A stretch of DNA of 64,000 nucleotides from Pirellulaceae bacterium (GTDB lineage Bacteria > Planctomycetota > Planctomycetia > Pirellulales > Pirellulaceae), in NCBI GenBank assembly GCA_026004795.1, contig BPJV01000004.1, positions 186,001-250,000 on the forward strand, given 5' to 3'. Below, piece after piece: positions 48,318-57,409 of the stretch. Each line of letters starts with the position of its first letter. Position 1 is the stretch's first letter. Under the pieces are notes generated by a model. The model saw only the letters and a program-made list of their open reading frames with translations, made no database searches and had not been told where the DNA came from. A program made the position numbers and the translations under genes.

Positions 48318-49526
48318 TTATGGCAAGCGATGACCCAGCTTCTCTTTCTTGGTAGCCAAATAACGTTCGTTATGAGGGTTGGGAGGGCAAATGATTGGAA
48401 CCTGGTCGACTACCCGCAAATCGAATCCGCGTAAGTTGAATGCCTCCGTCTTCTTCGGATTGTTGGTCAACAAGCGGATTTCGCGGAGCCCCAAGTCTTT
48501 TAGAATCTGGATGCCGATACCGTAGTCACGCATATCGGCCTGGTATCCCAACGCGTAATTGGCTTCGACGGTGTCCATGCCCTCCTCTTGCAGAGCATAG
48601 GCTTTGATCTTTTCCGCCAGGCCGATGCCGCGACCTTCTTGCGGCAGATAGACCAGAACGCCGCGTCCCTCGGCGGCAATCATTTGCAACGCCATCGTCA
48701 GCTGATCACCACAATCGCATCGCAATGACTCGAGCAGATCTCCGGTAAAACAACTGCTGTGCATCCGTACCAGCGGGGGTTGAGCGTGTTCGGCAGTCAA
48801 GTCCCCCATGTAGAGAGCTATCGGTTGCTGGTTCTCGAACTGGACGTCGTACACGACGATTCGAAAATCACCGAACCGCGTAGGCAGTTGGGCTTCGGCC
48901 ACGCGCGAAACCAGTTTCTCGCTAACACGGCGGTGCGCGATCAGTTGTTCGATGGTGATGATCTTCAGCTGATGACGATCGGCAAGCTCCAACAGATCAT
49001 CACGTGTTGCCCGATCGCCAGTCTCGTTGAGAATCTCCGTCAGCACCCCTGCCGGTTGCAGGCCGGCCATTCTGGGCAGATCGACCGCCGCTTCAGTATG
49101 TCCGGCGCGTCGCAGGACTCCGCCCTCCTTCGCCAACAACGGATAAACATGACCCGGACGCACAAAATCTTCGGGTCGGGCCGTTGGATCGGCCAGGTGC
49201 CGAATGGTCAGCGCCCGTTCGGCCGCCGTGATGCCGGTCTTGCAACTGCGATGATCAACGGGAGTGAGGAAGGCAGTTTGCAGGGGAGCGTTGTTCTGGT
49301 CGACCACGGGACGGAGGTCCAACCGTCGACAGGTCGAGGGCAAGATGGGGCAGCACAATTGACCTCTACCTTGCAACATGAAGTTGATGGTTTCCGGCGT
49401 GACGAGCTCCGCGGCACAAATGAAATCCCCCTCGTTTTCCCGATCTTCCGCATCAAGGACGATAATGACTTCGCCGCGGCGAATCGCGTCGACGGCATCT
49501 TGGACGGTGCTAAACTCGTTTCCCAT
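48318..49526 (-). CDS. ribBA: Bifunctional DHBP synthase/GTP cyclohydrolase II
   Basis: This 402-residue fusion catalyses two entry steps of riboflavin synthesis. The N-terminal RibB half (to about 205) makes 3,4-dihydroxybutanone phosphate from ribulose 5-phosphate, with EDRENEGD at 27-34 and the GHTEAAVDL segment. The C-terminal RibA half opens the GTP ring, with zinc ligands C259, C270 and C272 ([16 protein letters not shown]) and GRGIGL. Both active sites look intact. ATG 49526 has AGGATCC just upstream, a poor ribosome binding site, which may be linked to the structured leader at 49562-49601. No other rib gene is in the window. Confidence 0.96.
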   Translation of the reverse strand: MGNEFSTVQDAVDAIRRGEVIIVLDAEDRENEGDFICAAELVTPETINFMLQGRGQLCCPILPSTCRRLDLRPVVDQNNAPLQTAFLTPVDHRSCKTGITAAERALTIRHLADPTARPEDFVRPGHVYPLLAKEGGVLRRAGHTEAAVDLPRMAGLQPAGVLTEILNETGDRATRDDLLELADRHQLKIITIEQLIAHRRVSEKLVSRVAEAQLPTRFGDFRIVVYDVQFENQQPIALYMGDLTAEHAQPPLVRMHSSCFTGDLLESLRCDCGDQLTMALQMIAAEGRGVLVYLPQEGRGIGLAEKIKAYALQEEGMDTVEANYALGYQADMRDYGIGIQILKDLGLREIRLLTNNPKKTEAFNLRGFDLRVVDQVPIICPPNPHNERYLATKKEKLGHRLP

Positions 49527-49561
49527 GGATCCTGGCTAGGTGTGTGAATTGTGGTGCTGCG

Positions 49562-49601
49562 ATCGCTGAACCAGTGGCCGCCGGTCGCAGCGATAACTGG
49601 T
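49562..49601 (-). promoter_or_regulatory. Overlapping alternative stems in the ribBA leader
   Basis: In the minus-strand RNA, ACCAGT (49596-49601) can pair with ACTGGT (49570-49575), and ATCGCTG (49588-49594) with CAGCGAT (49562-49568). The arms are interleaved, so the two stems are mutually exclusive or form a knotted fold. A TATAAT -10 box lies just upstream at 49624-49629 on the minus strand. The region does not resemble the FMN riboswitch. Confidence 0.4.
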
Positions 49602-49805
49602 CATCCTCCATTGGTTTGCTTTTATTATAGGAGGTCGCGTCCTTCTGTCTGCAGGCTTTTCTGCCAGGCTCTCGGTTGACCAACCAGCGGCGATTGAGGT
49701 GGGAAGATCGCGACAAACGGTAGGAAGGGATAGGCGTAGAGAGGCTGCCCCGCGTCCAAGACGGCTGATCAAATTATCGACAAGTGGCGACACCCTGTTT
49801 CACCA

Positions 49806-50129
49806 TCAGGCCGCGCGGGTGACAGCCTGGGCGGTAGAAAGTTCAGGAAAGCGATGGGCGCGGGTTAACCGTTCCCACCAACTGGCTTTTCTTAGCCGGC
49901 GATCATCGCTTGGAACATGGCGTTCTTTGCCGCGGCGCGTCGCCAGGACCAACGTGCCATCGGGTAAAACGTCCTTCACCACCCAATATTTCTCTACTTG
50001 ATAGACGTAGAGGTCCCCAGCAGGACAGGGATAAATATTCTTCGCTCGTGGTCCTGGAGAAGGTGTCGCCTTATCCTGGATATAAATGACCTTGTCGCCG
50101 ATACGATAACGCGTGCGCCAGTGAAACAT
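49806..50129 (-). CDS. Small conserved planctomycete-type protein of unknown function
   Basis: This 107-residue protein has no named domain. It is basic, with a well-ordered beta-rich centre (RYRIGDKVIYIQDKATPSPG; YVYQVEKYWVVKDVLPDGTL) that looks like a small SH3-like or KOW-like barrel, and a segment ATRRGKERHVPSDDRRLRKA near the end. The pattern is familiar from planctomycete genomes, but the role is not known. The ATG at 50129 has GGAGGAG 10 bases upstream. It is divergent from the phosphatase gene. Confidence 0.7.
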   Translation of the reverse strand: MFHWRTRYRIGDKVIYIQDKATPSPGPRAKNIYPCPAGDLYVYQVEKYWVVKDVLPDGTLVLATRRGKERHVPSDDRRLRKASWWERLTRAHRFPELSTAQAVTRAA

Positions 50130-50314
50130 GGTCGGGCATCTCCTCCGTAAATGGCTGATTACGGATAGAATAGTTGACAACGCAGTTCAATCATACCTCG
50201 ATTTCCATGAAGATGGTGTGAACCTGTTGTAAATGAAATGCCTGAGCGGCAAAATTACTTGATTGAATTGCCATCATTAACGCGTCACGCATGATCACGA
50301 GGAAGAGGATTCGA

Positions 50315-50812
50315 GTGCCGAAAGCCAACCAGTCGAGATGTAGGATTCTGTTCGTGTGCTTGGGGAATATCTGTCGTAGCCCGGCAGCGGAAGGAGTGAT
50401 GAAGCATTTGGTGGCTCAGCATGGACTCCAGGAGGTAGTGGAGATCGATTCGGCTGGTACCAGTTCTTACCATCTCGGAGAACCGGCGGATCGGCGCATG
50501 CGCGCTGCAGCAGCGGAACGCGGCATCGAGCTGACTAGCCGCTCGCGAATGATTTCGCCCCGCGATATCGATCAGTTCGATCTGATCGTAGCCATGGACC
50601 GGGACAATCTGCGTGAACTGTTGCGGATGGCCGAGCGAGGGCAGGAGTCGAAGATCAAGCTGCTGAGCGATTATCTTGACGAGACGTGGCCGATCGATGT
50701 GCCGGATCCCTATTATGGAGGAAAAGAGGGGTTCGAGCGGGTGTTGGATATGTTGGAGGCCGCGTGCCCACGCATTTTGGCGGCGATCCAGCGGATGCCT
50801 TGTTCCCACTGA
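50315..50812 (+). CDS. Low-molecular-weight protein tyrosine phosphatase
   Basis: This enzyme of about 165 residues removes phosphate from tyrosine or acts as an arsenate-reductase-like LMW phosphatase. The P-loop C15-LGNIC-R21-S (C-x5-R) is intact, and the general-acid Asp is in VPDPYYGG. Length and order fit the LMW-PTP family. The GTG at 50315 is preferred because GAGGAAGAGG lies 6 bases upstream; the ATG at 50291 has no visible ribosome binding site. In bacteria such enzymes often counter tyrosine kinases of polysaccharide export, but no kinase is in this window. Confidence 0.92.
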   Translation: MPKANQSRCRILFVCLGNICRSPAAEGVMKHLVAQHGLQEVVEIDSAGTSSYHLGEPADRRMRAAAAERGIELTSRSRMISPRDIDQFDLIVAMDRDNLRELLRMAERGQESKIKLLSDYLDETWPIDVPDPYYGGKEGFERVLDMLEAACPRILAAIQRMPCSH

Positions 50813-51014
50813 CCTGCTGATACGCGGTGGCGTCCATCGCCTGAGAGGGGGACGGCCTCGTGTGTCGAGTCAGCGGCCGATTGCGGCTCAGCGACGGTTT
50901 TCCGAAAAACGGGCTCGCCGTGATCCGCCTCGTTTGCTATGAGGGGAATGATGCGGAGGAACGACGCCGCACTCGCCGACCCAAAGCGACTTCAACGATA
51001 TCAGGAGCCCTAGC

Positions 51015-52244
51015 ATGGATGCGGGATCTCGACCACCAAGGCGCCGCCATGATACCCAATGGAAGGTATCCCTTCGGCACGGGGTGTTCACCTTGTGCTT
51101 GTTGGCGATAGGAAATCCACTATTTTTTTCCCGCGTCTTCGCCGAACCACCTTCCATCCTGAGCGTCTTCCGTAAACGGACCACCCTCGATGCCGAGCAG
51201 TTGGCGCTGAAAGCCGAGCATGGCCCATGGTTGATCTTGGCTATCACGCTTACCGGAGATGATGCTCAAGAAAAAGCGGTCGCTTTGGCCAATGAGTTGC
51301 GACAGCAACTGCGTCAACCAGCATTTGTATGGGAACATGAACGGGACGATTCGCCAGTGCTTGGTTCGACGACAAGATTGATTCAGGAGTTGGACGGTTC
51401 GACGACCCAATATCGAGCTTGGCGGCAATACGCCAATCCCACCACGGGGACCGCTTATGCCGTTCTTGTCGGCGAGTTCACATCGACAGACGATCCACGG
51501 ATCAAGCCCACCCTGCAGCAAGTGCGTGCGCTCCAACCGCGTGCTTTACAATCCGGTGCGCTGGCTGCTGGAGCCGCCGATGAAGATTCGAGCTGGTTGG
51601 TGAAAAAATACCGCGCCATGATGTGGAATCGTGCGGCTGAGACGACGCAGCAGCAGCGAGGGCCGATGGGGGCTGCCTTCCTCACCCGCAACCCACTGTT
51701 GCCAGAGGACTATTTTCAAGGGCCCAAAGTGGACGATTTCGTCGAGGAACTGAACAAGCAGGTAGAGTATTCACTGCTGGAGTGCCCCGGAAGATTTACC
51801 GTGCGCGTGGCGTCGTTTCAAGGTTTTGCCAAAACATCGCTGCTGGGAACGATCAACAATAACGAACCCCAAGGGGTGAGCAATGCTTTGGACGTGGCGG
51901 CGGAACAAGCCAATCGTCTTACTCTCGCCCTGCGTGAAAAGGGGGTGGAGGCTTATCAATTCCATGATCGCTATGGCAGCTACGTGACGATCGGCAGCTT
52001 TGAGCAGCTTGGTCGCGACAAGGCGGACGGTTCCTTCGAGTACCTCCCCGAGATCGTGGCCATCATGAAGGAGTATTGTGGCTACGAAACGGTGAAGGCC
52101 AAGGACCCACGTACGGGAGCCGTCCGTACGGTGACAACGCTCAAATCACTGGAACGCGTGCCCTTTGACGTCCAGGCGAAACCGATGGCAGTGCCGCGGC
52201 GGATCACCGGCAAGCTCTATGGGGGCTCCCTGCTCGGCAGGTAA
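51015..52244 (+). CDS. Secreted protein of unknown function
   Basis: This 409-residue protein starts with a basic stretch and a signal peptide (GVFTLCLLAIGNPLFFSRVFA). Two similar alpha/beta segments may be SPOR-like: LILAITLTGDDAQEKAVALANELR and FTVRVASFQGF with AAEQANRLTLALREKGVEAYQFHDRYGSYVTIGSF. The second has the shape of a SPOR repeat (peptidoglycan-binding), but the match is by eye. The ATG at 51015 has GGAG 8 bases upstream. It appears to be a planctomycete conserved protein; no function is proposed. Its downstream neighbour converges. Confidence 0.7.
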   Translation: MDAGSRPPRRRHDTQWKVSLRHGVFTLCLLAIGNPLFFSRVFAEPPSILSVFRKRTTLDAEQLALKAEHGPWLILAITLTGDDAQEKAVALANELRQQLRQPAFVWEHERDDSPVLGSTTRLIQELDGSTTQYRAWRQYANPTTGTAYAVLVGEFTSTDDPRIKPTLQQVRALQPRALQSGALAAGAADEDSSWLVKKYRAMMWNRAAETTQQQRGPMGAAFLTRNPLLPEDYFQGPKVDDFVEELNKQVEYSLLECPGRFTVRVASFQGFAKTSLLGTINNNEPQGVSNALDVAAEQANRLTLALREKGVEAYQFHDRYGSYVTIGSFEQLGRDKADGSFEYLPEIVAIMKEYCGYETVKAKDPRTGAVRTVTTLKSLERVPFDVQAKPMAVPRRITGKLYGGSLLGR

Positions 52245-52334
52245 CCCCCAGCTCGATCGGCAACGCCAACAAACAAGACGCTCTGAGGAAATCCCCGAGT
52301 TAACGCAGCGGCGGAGCCGATCCTGGGTCCGCAG

Positions 52335-53078
52335 CTATTTTAGGGCGATCGCTTTTTGCAACGGGCGAAGCACTTCGTCGACAAGGTACTCGTCGACCAA
52401 CCGCTCACACAAGCGAGCGAGCCGACGCAGTTCGGAGCCAAACTGCTCGTTGCTTCCCAAGCTGTCGACGCGGCGAACCGTAAGGTAAACACTGAGCGGA
52501 TCGTCGGTGTATTCGCCCGTGCGCAATTGATAAGCCGACGAGCGGGTTTCGAATGCGACGCGACACTGAGTGCGGCACTCAGCGTCCAGGCTCAACGCGA
52601 CCACCGGTTCATACCCGAGAATGGAGCTACCGGTCGACTCCGCAAATCGCTCCAAGGCCGCCGGCATCCCCAGCACTTCCGCCAGCAACTCGCTGTGGTT
52701 GCCTCGATAGGCGTAATCGAACCCCATGGTGATGTTCAGCGACTCGCAATCCAAGTGGCTGACGCTCAACTCATAGGGAATCAGATCCAAAATGGCGACA
52801 TGCTGCTCGATGGCCCCTTCCACCGATTCAGGATTGACGACCCCACTGGCTAACCGTCGAATCTCTGCCGAAACCCATCGATAGCTGCCACTATCCTTGT
52901 CCTCTTCGAGGAAATACTCGCCCCGATCACGCGTGTAGAAATTCGTCATACGGGGGAAGCGCTTTTGTACCTGCTCAAAAAAGTGCATCACCGCCTCGCG
53001 GTTTTGCGGCAGCTCCATTTCGGTGTTGAGGTACATGTTGATGTAGAATTCATCGCAAATTGCACCGTACTTGTTCAT
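52335..53078 (-). CDS. Conserved protein of unknown function, 247 residues
   Basis: No known domain is recognised. The protein is acidic, soluble and without a signal peptide. It opens with NKYGAICDEFYINMYLNTEMELP and contains a central EYFLEEDKDSGSYRWVSAEIRRLASG, which suggests a conserved globular family seen in planctomycetes. The ATG at 53078 is backed by AAAGGAAA at 8 bases; the longer frame to 53189 overlaps the divergent gene's start and is unlikely. Its promoter must lie in the 109 bases before the gamma-glutamylcyclotransferase-like gene. Confidence 0.65.
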   Translation of the reverse strand: MNKYGAICDEFYINMYLNTEMELPQNREAVMHFFEQVQKRFPRMTNFYTRDRGEYFLEEDKDSGSYRWVSAEIRRLASGVVNPESVEGAIEQHVAILDLIPYELSVSHLDCESLNITMGFDYAYRGNHSELLAEVLGMPAALERFAESTGSSILGYEPVVALSLDAECRTQCRVAFETRSSAYQLRTGEYTDDPLSVYLTVRRVDSLGSNEQFGSELRRLARLCERLVDEYLVDEVLRPLQKAIALK

Positions 53079-53187
53079 GTGGGTTTCCTTTCGATGCAGC
53101 GTTTGCCATGGGAAGTATAAGCCCCACGTGGTAGATCGCCAATCCTGAGGCAGTAGTTCGACCTTTTTTCCCGTATGAGGTGCTGTC

Positions 53188-53631
53188 ATGAACCGTACTT
53201 CTCAGACGCCTCACATCAAGCATGTGTTCGTCTACGGTACCCTGAAGTCGACGCAATGTCGGGCAAAAAGCTGGCCATGCCGCCCCATCTCCATTGCTAG
53301 CGCTTGGACACTTGGGACCCTCTACGATCTCGGCTCCTATCCGGCGTTAGACGACGGTGACGGCATGGTGCTGGGAGAAGTCTGGGAGCTACACGAGACG
53401 GACATGGCGCGCACCCTACAGGTGCTCGACGCCATCGAAGGGACGAACCAACCCCATGAGCCGGATCTCTACGAACGCCGTATTCTGCCGGTTCATTTTC
53501 TCGATGCGAATCGGACGGTCGATGCCTATGCCTACTTCTATTGCCAAAAAGACGAACTGACCCCAGAGCGGCGTATCCTCCCCTACCTTGAGCGGGGGGG
53601 CAAACGCTTTGCCTGCTGGCCGTCGACCTAA
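53188..53631 (+). CDS. Gamma-glutamylcyclotransferase-like (AIG2) family protein
   Basis: This 147-residue protein has the substrate-loop motif Y16-G-T-L19 (VFVYGTLKS) and the catalytic Glu at about E84 (DAIEG), the two features of the GGCT/AIG2 fold. Members cleave gamma-glutamyl amines or amides to 5-oxoproline. The length is normal. The ATG at 53188 has GAGGTG just upstream. It is monocistronic by context; the substrate is not predictable. Confidence 0.88.
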   Translation: MNRTSQTPHIKHVFVYGTLKSTQCRAKSWPCRPISIASAWTLGTLYDLGSYPALDDGDGMVLGEVWELHETDMARTLQVLDAIEGTNQPHEPDLYERRILPVHFLDANRTVDAYAYFYCQKDELTPERRILPYLERGGKRFACWPST

Positions 53632-53797
53632 CCGGCACCAGAACCGTTGCCCTGCCCGCCTGGAAGAGGGGGAGTGTGGTTCGTTTTTGGGAGTTCGGCA
53701 AGCGCGTACCGGGTTTCACTCCACAACCGCGGCCCGACCGCTCTGAGGAACGTCCTCGCGTAGTTGAATGGGTTGCCGCTACGGACCGTACGAACCG

Positions 53798-54331
53798 TCA
53801 GTCGCCGGCTTTGTCAAAACCGAGTTCGTCCAAACGCTTGGCGACATTCATCCCATCGTCTTTTGCGGTGACATTTCGATCGATGAACGCGATCTTTCCG
53901 TCTTTGTCGATGTAGACAGTAACTCGGCTAGCCGTCCCTCGCGCGTTGAGCACTCCATAGGCACGAGCCACCTTCTTCTCCGGATCACTCAATATCGGAT
54001 AGTCGACTCCCAACGATTCCGCAAAGCGGCGATTGGTCTGTTCGTCGTCAACGCTGGCGGTGAAATACACCACATTGAACTTGCGAAGCACCTCTCCGTG
54101 GTCGCGAAACGATTTGCACTGTGCAGTACATCCGCCGGTGAATGCTTTGGGGAACCAAGCGATCACGACTCCTTTCTTGCCCTTAAAATCGGATAAGCGA
54201 TAGACCTTACCGTCGCTACCTTTCAGCTCGAAGTCCGGCGCCGGATCGCCGACTTTCAGCTCGCCGTCTTCCTGCGCGGCAACCATCAATGGGAAAAGTG
54301 CTACCACCAGTAGAGACCACAACATTGGCAT
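53798..54331 (-). CDS. Secreted peroxiredoxin-like thioredoxin-fold protein
   Basis: This 177-residue AhpC/TSA-family protein has a signal peptide (SLLVVALFPLMVAAQ), so it works outside the cytoplasm. The peroxidatic region is WFPKAFTGGC68TAQC72, close to the Bcp/PrxQ motif but with three rather than four residues between the cysteines. The later parts VDDEQTNRRFAESLGVDYPILSD and VYIDKDGKIAFID fit the fold. The ATG at 54331 has AGGAG 9 bases upstream. Its partner reductant is unknown; the exported thioredoxin at 33501 is one possibility. Confidence 0.88.
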   Translation of the reverse strand: MPMLWSLLVVALFPLMVAAQEDGELKVGDPAPDFELKGSDGKVYRLSDFKGKKGVVIAWFPKAFTGGCTAQCKSFRDHGEVLRKFNVVYFTASVDDEQTNRRFAESLGVDYPILSDPEKKVARAYGVLNARGTASRVTVYIDKDGKIAFIDRNVTAKDDGMNVAKRLDELGFDKAGD

Positions 54332-54586
54332 ACGGTTTTCTCCTCACCAGGTCGAGGGTGACTCACTTCCACACGTCGCTTCTTCAGCGACAATCGATTA
54401 TTCTACCATCGTGGGCACAATCGGGTATGCCACAGTTTGCGCAATTGGAAACTCGAGGGGACGAGGGGTAAACTGGGGGGGCAGCCTGTGAACCAGAGCG
54501 TTGGCGCTTGATCATCTGTGTTCACTGGAGTTGGCTGATGGGGCATGAGCGCGCTGACCAGGGTGCAGTAACAAGAAAGAAGATTC

Positions 54587-55588
54587 ATGCCGTTGGGACA
54601 CGTTAGAATTCGCTGGTTGCTCGGGGGTGGGATGACGCGCGTGGGGGGAGGGCTGCTGGTGGCATTGGCGGTCCTGTTTGTCCACGTTAGTCGCGGGTAT
54701 GGACAAGCGGGCAGGGCCATGGCGTGGGACGAATGGATTCGACTTTCGCCTTGGGTTTTCTTGGGTGATTCCAATACCTTCGCGGGACATTACGTCGCGG
54801 AGATCGACGCTCGATTGCATCAGTCGCTGGGAGGTCGAGCCCCGCGAGTTCTGAATCTGGGCGTGGCCAGCGAAACAGCGTCTGGGGCGTCGGAACCGGA
54901 CCACCCTTTCCCCCGTCCGTGGGTGCACCAAAGATTGGAGAAAGTACTGCGCATGCTGCAGCCGCAAGTAGTGTTCCTCTGTTACGGCATGAACGATGGC
55001 GTCTATGCTCCACCGACCGACGAGAACTTCGCGGCCTATCGCGACGGCATGCTGAAGCTCGTCGCGCACCTGCGCGCGTCCGGTGCGGCGGTGGTCTGTC
55101 TGACTCCCCCGCCCTTTGAGCCGGAGCCGCTGGCCGCGCGAGGGCGGTTGGGCCCAACACCCGACGGGCGTTACGCCTATTTCGCCCCCTTCCCCGGGTA
55201 TCATCGCGTCGTTGAGCGACAGGCCGCTTGGTGCGTGAGCAATGAAATGCATGCAGATTTGGTAATCGATCTTTATCGCTTGTTGCATGAGTTCCGAGCA
55301 ACGCAGCGGGAGCAGGATCCCGGTTTCCATTTGACGAGCGATGGAATTCACTTCGGTCCTGTGGCGCATCGTGAAGTGGGGACGGCCGTACTCCGGCATC
55401 TGGGGGCACCTGCTGATGTCGTCGACGGTACCATCAACCAGGAGATGCTCGCTCGTTACGTTCGGCGCATGACTTTGTTACGCGACGCTTATTTGACGGC
55501 TACCGGAAAGAACCGTCCCGGTTTGCCGGCCGGTATACCACCATGGCAAGCCGAGCAGTTGGCTGAGCAGATGCGCTCTCTCTTCTGA
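54587..55588 (+). CDS. Secreted SGNH/GDSL-type hydrolase
   Basis: This 333-residue esterase-like protein has a signal peptide after a short basic lead (GGGLLVALAVLFVHVSRGYG). Block I is FLGDSNTFAG (S62 nucleophile), block III is CYGMNDG with the oxyanion Asn, and block V is SDGIHFG with the catalytic Asp-x-x-His, in the right order. Substrates of such planctomycete proteins are often acylated polysaccharides. The start at 54587 is uncertain; ATG 54632 would shorten the lead. Its end overlaps the longest frame of the following DciA-like gene, but the likely start of that gene is 66 bases downstream. Confidence 0.9.
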   Translation: MPLGHVRIRWLLGGGMTRVGGGLLVALAVLFVHVSRGYGQAGRAMAWDEWIRLSPWVFLGDSNTFAGHYVAEIDARLHQSLGGRAPRVLNLGVASETASGASEPDHPFPRPWVHQRLEKVLRMLQPQVVFLCYGMNDGVYAPPTDENFAAYRDGMLKLVAHLRASGAAVVCLTPPPFEPEPLAARGRLGPTPDGRYAYFAPFPGYHRVVERQAAWCVSNEMHADLVIDLYRLLHEFRATQREQDPGFHLTSDGIHFGPVAHREVGTAVLRHLGAPADVVDGTINQEMLARYVRRMTLLRDAYLTATGKNRPGLPAGIPPWQAEQLAEQMRSLF

Positions 55589-55653
55589 TGGTGCTTTTGC
55601 CAATCGACCTCACGGTGGGCAACCTCAATTCGACTGGATCAGGAGGCAGCGCG

Positions 55654-56028
55654 ATGAACGCAGATGTACCTCACGATTCCCAGCGGCCTTCGCAAGACGA
55701 CGAGCAATGGTTGTTGTCGCAGATCAAGCAGCAGCCATCGCGATTACGCGCCAAACGGATGGGGCGGGTGATCAATCGACTGATGGCCCAGCGAGGGTAC
55801 GGCCAGATCGAAGCGGCCGGCGAACTAGAACACGCTTGGCGGGAGCTGGTTGGCGATTTGCTCGCCGACGCCACCCGTGTGGGGCGTATCTATCGCGGGA
55901 ACCTGATCGTCGAGGTAAGTGACCCCAGTGCGCGGCAACAGTTGCACTTTGAACAGAGTCGAATTCTCAAGCAATTGCGTGCGCGCTTTCCCCAACTCAA
56001 GATCCGTGGCTTGAGCATCCGGTCCTAA
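55654..56028 (+). CDS. DUF721/DciA-like protein
   Basis: This 124-residue protein matches the DUF721 family, whose members include DciA, the ancestral loader of the DnaB helicase. The motif region is INRLMAQRGYGQIEAAGELEHAWRELVG, followed by the beta part GNLIVEVSDPSARQQLHFEQSRILKQL. The ATG at 55654 has AGGAGG at 9 bases; the frame extends upstream to 55588 without a ribosome binding site. It follows the SGNH hydrolase gene closely. It is not near dnaA or gyrB here. Confidence 0.85.
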   Translation: MNADVPHDSQRPSQDDEQWLLSQIKQQPSRLRAKRMGRVINRLMAQRGYGQIEAAGELEHAWRELVGDLLADATRVGRIYRGNLIVEVSDPSARQQLHFEQSRILKQLRARFPQLKIRGLSIRS

Positions 56029-56171
56029 CCCCATCCCTCGTAAATTCACCGTACGACAAATCGACGTCGGTAGGTGGGGGAGAGTTTTCGCGACGACACT
56101 CAGCAGCCAGCCTCCGCGTCCGCTCAGCGCTCGTCTGCAGCAGGAATCGTCGACCGCAGCCCGATCCGGCG

Positions 56172-57401
56172 TCAATCTGTTGCTTCGCCGGGCGCGTACG
56201 CGCCCACGAGGATGCTGATGAGTTCGTCTTCTGTGGGAGGATGGGTGTTGAGTTCCATGAGGCGTCGAATGCCGTGAGCCTTGCGGGCGACCTCCGGGAT
56301 GGCTTCACGCGGCAGGCCCAAGTCACGAAGCCATCGCCGCACGCCGATGGCGTCGAGTATCTCCTCGATGCGGAGGATAGCTTGCTCGGCCGCTTGACGC
56401 AGCGAGAGTCCTTGGACGTTGATACCCAGCCATCGGGCGATATCGGCAAACTGCTGGTAACAGTAGGGTAGGTTGAATCGCATGACGTGTGGGAGCAGAA
56501 GGCCATTGCCTTCACCATGACTGCAATGCGTCAGGGCACCGAGGGGATACTCCAAGGCATGGACGATTCCCACGCCACTATTGGAGAACGCCATACCGGC
56601 CAACAACGCGGCTTGAGCCATGGCATCGCGGCACGCTTCATCGTGCGGCTGCAGCACGGCATTCTCCAAGGAGCGGCCGATCAAGCGAATTGCTTCGGCA
56701 GCCATCATCCGCGTCAACGGATAGGATCCCTCGTAGGCGCGCGCCTGCGGATCGACATCGCGCATCGCTGTATAGTCGCGATTGGTGTAGGCTTCGATAG
56801 CGTGCACTAGCGCGTCGATGCCGCTGTGCGCCGTCACTCGGGCAGGACATCGGTCAGTGGCCCGCGGGTCGACAATGGCCACCGTCGGACGTAGCCAGCG
56901 GGATAGCGTGCTGACCTTCGTGTGCAACTGCTTGTCGGTGACGACGGCCGAATGAGAAACCTCGCTACCTGTGCCGGCAGTGGTGGGAACGGCAACCAAC
57001 GGCAGTACGGGGCCGGGGATGGTATCGAAGCCGTAATAGTTTGGGGGCGATCCGCCATGGGCCAACAGGGTGGCCACCAGTTTGGCGACGTCGATGTTGC
57101 TGCCGCCACCGATACCGATCACACAATCCACGCCGGTGTCGGCGCACTGAGCAACAGCCGCCTCCACGATACTGGACTCCGGCTCGGCGCGTACCTGATC
57201 GAAGAGGGGCATGCCGGGAAACGTTTGGTCTAGCTTTCCCAAAGCATCCGCCACCACTGGAATGGCAGCCACCGTGCTATCGGTGACTACCAGCGGTCGG
57301 TATACCTTCAGCGCCGACACTTCGTCGCCGAGCTGATCCAAGGCACCTCGCCCGAAAACAATGCGTTGCGCTGTCGAAAAATGCCAGATGGAATGTTGCA
57401 T
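56172..57401 (-). CDS. Iron-containing (group III) alcohol dehydrogenase
   Basis: This 409-residue NAD(P)-dependent dehydrogenase has the nucleotide motif G98-G-G-S101 (IGIGGGSNID), the PTTAGTGSEVS loop and the metal ligands D196 and H200 (SGIDALVHAIEAYT). Two more His lie in GIVHALEYPLG and SHGEGNGLLLPHV. A start at 57401 is chosen because it begins the family's usual N-terminus; the frame extends to 57665 into the flgJ-type gene. It begins only 8 bases after that gene's stop, so it is likely co-transcribed with the flagellar operon. The alcohol substrate is unknown. Confidence 0.92.
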   Translation of the reverse strand: MQHSIWHFSTAQRIVFGRGALDQLGDEVSALKVYRPLVVTDSTVAAIPVVADALGKLDQTFPGMPLFDQVRAEPESSIVEAAVAQCADTGVDCVIGIGGGSNIDVAKLVATLLAHGGSPPNYYGFDTIPGPVLPLVAVPTTAGTGSEVSHSAVVTDKQLHTKVSTLSRWLRPTVAIVDPRATDRCPARVTAHSGIDALVHAIEAYTNRDYTAMRDVDPQARAYEGSYPLTRMMAAEAIRLIGRSLENAVLQPHDEACRDAMAQAALLAGMAFSNSGVGIVHALEYPLGALTHCSHGEGNGLLLPHVMRFNLPYCYQQFADIARWLGINVQGLSLRQAAEQAILRIEEILDAIGVRRWLRDLGLPREAIPEVARKAHGIRRLMELNTHPPTEDELISILVGAYAPGEATD

Positions 57402-57409
57402 CGAAGGAC

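Noticed and set aside
49527-49805. FMN riboswitch upstream of ribBA
   Set aside because: The conserved core sequence elements of the FMN riboswitch are not present; only the interleaved stems are seen.
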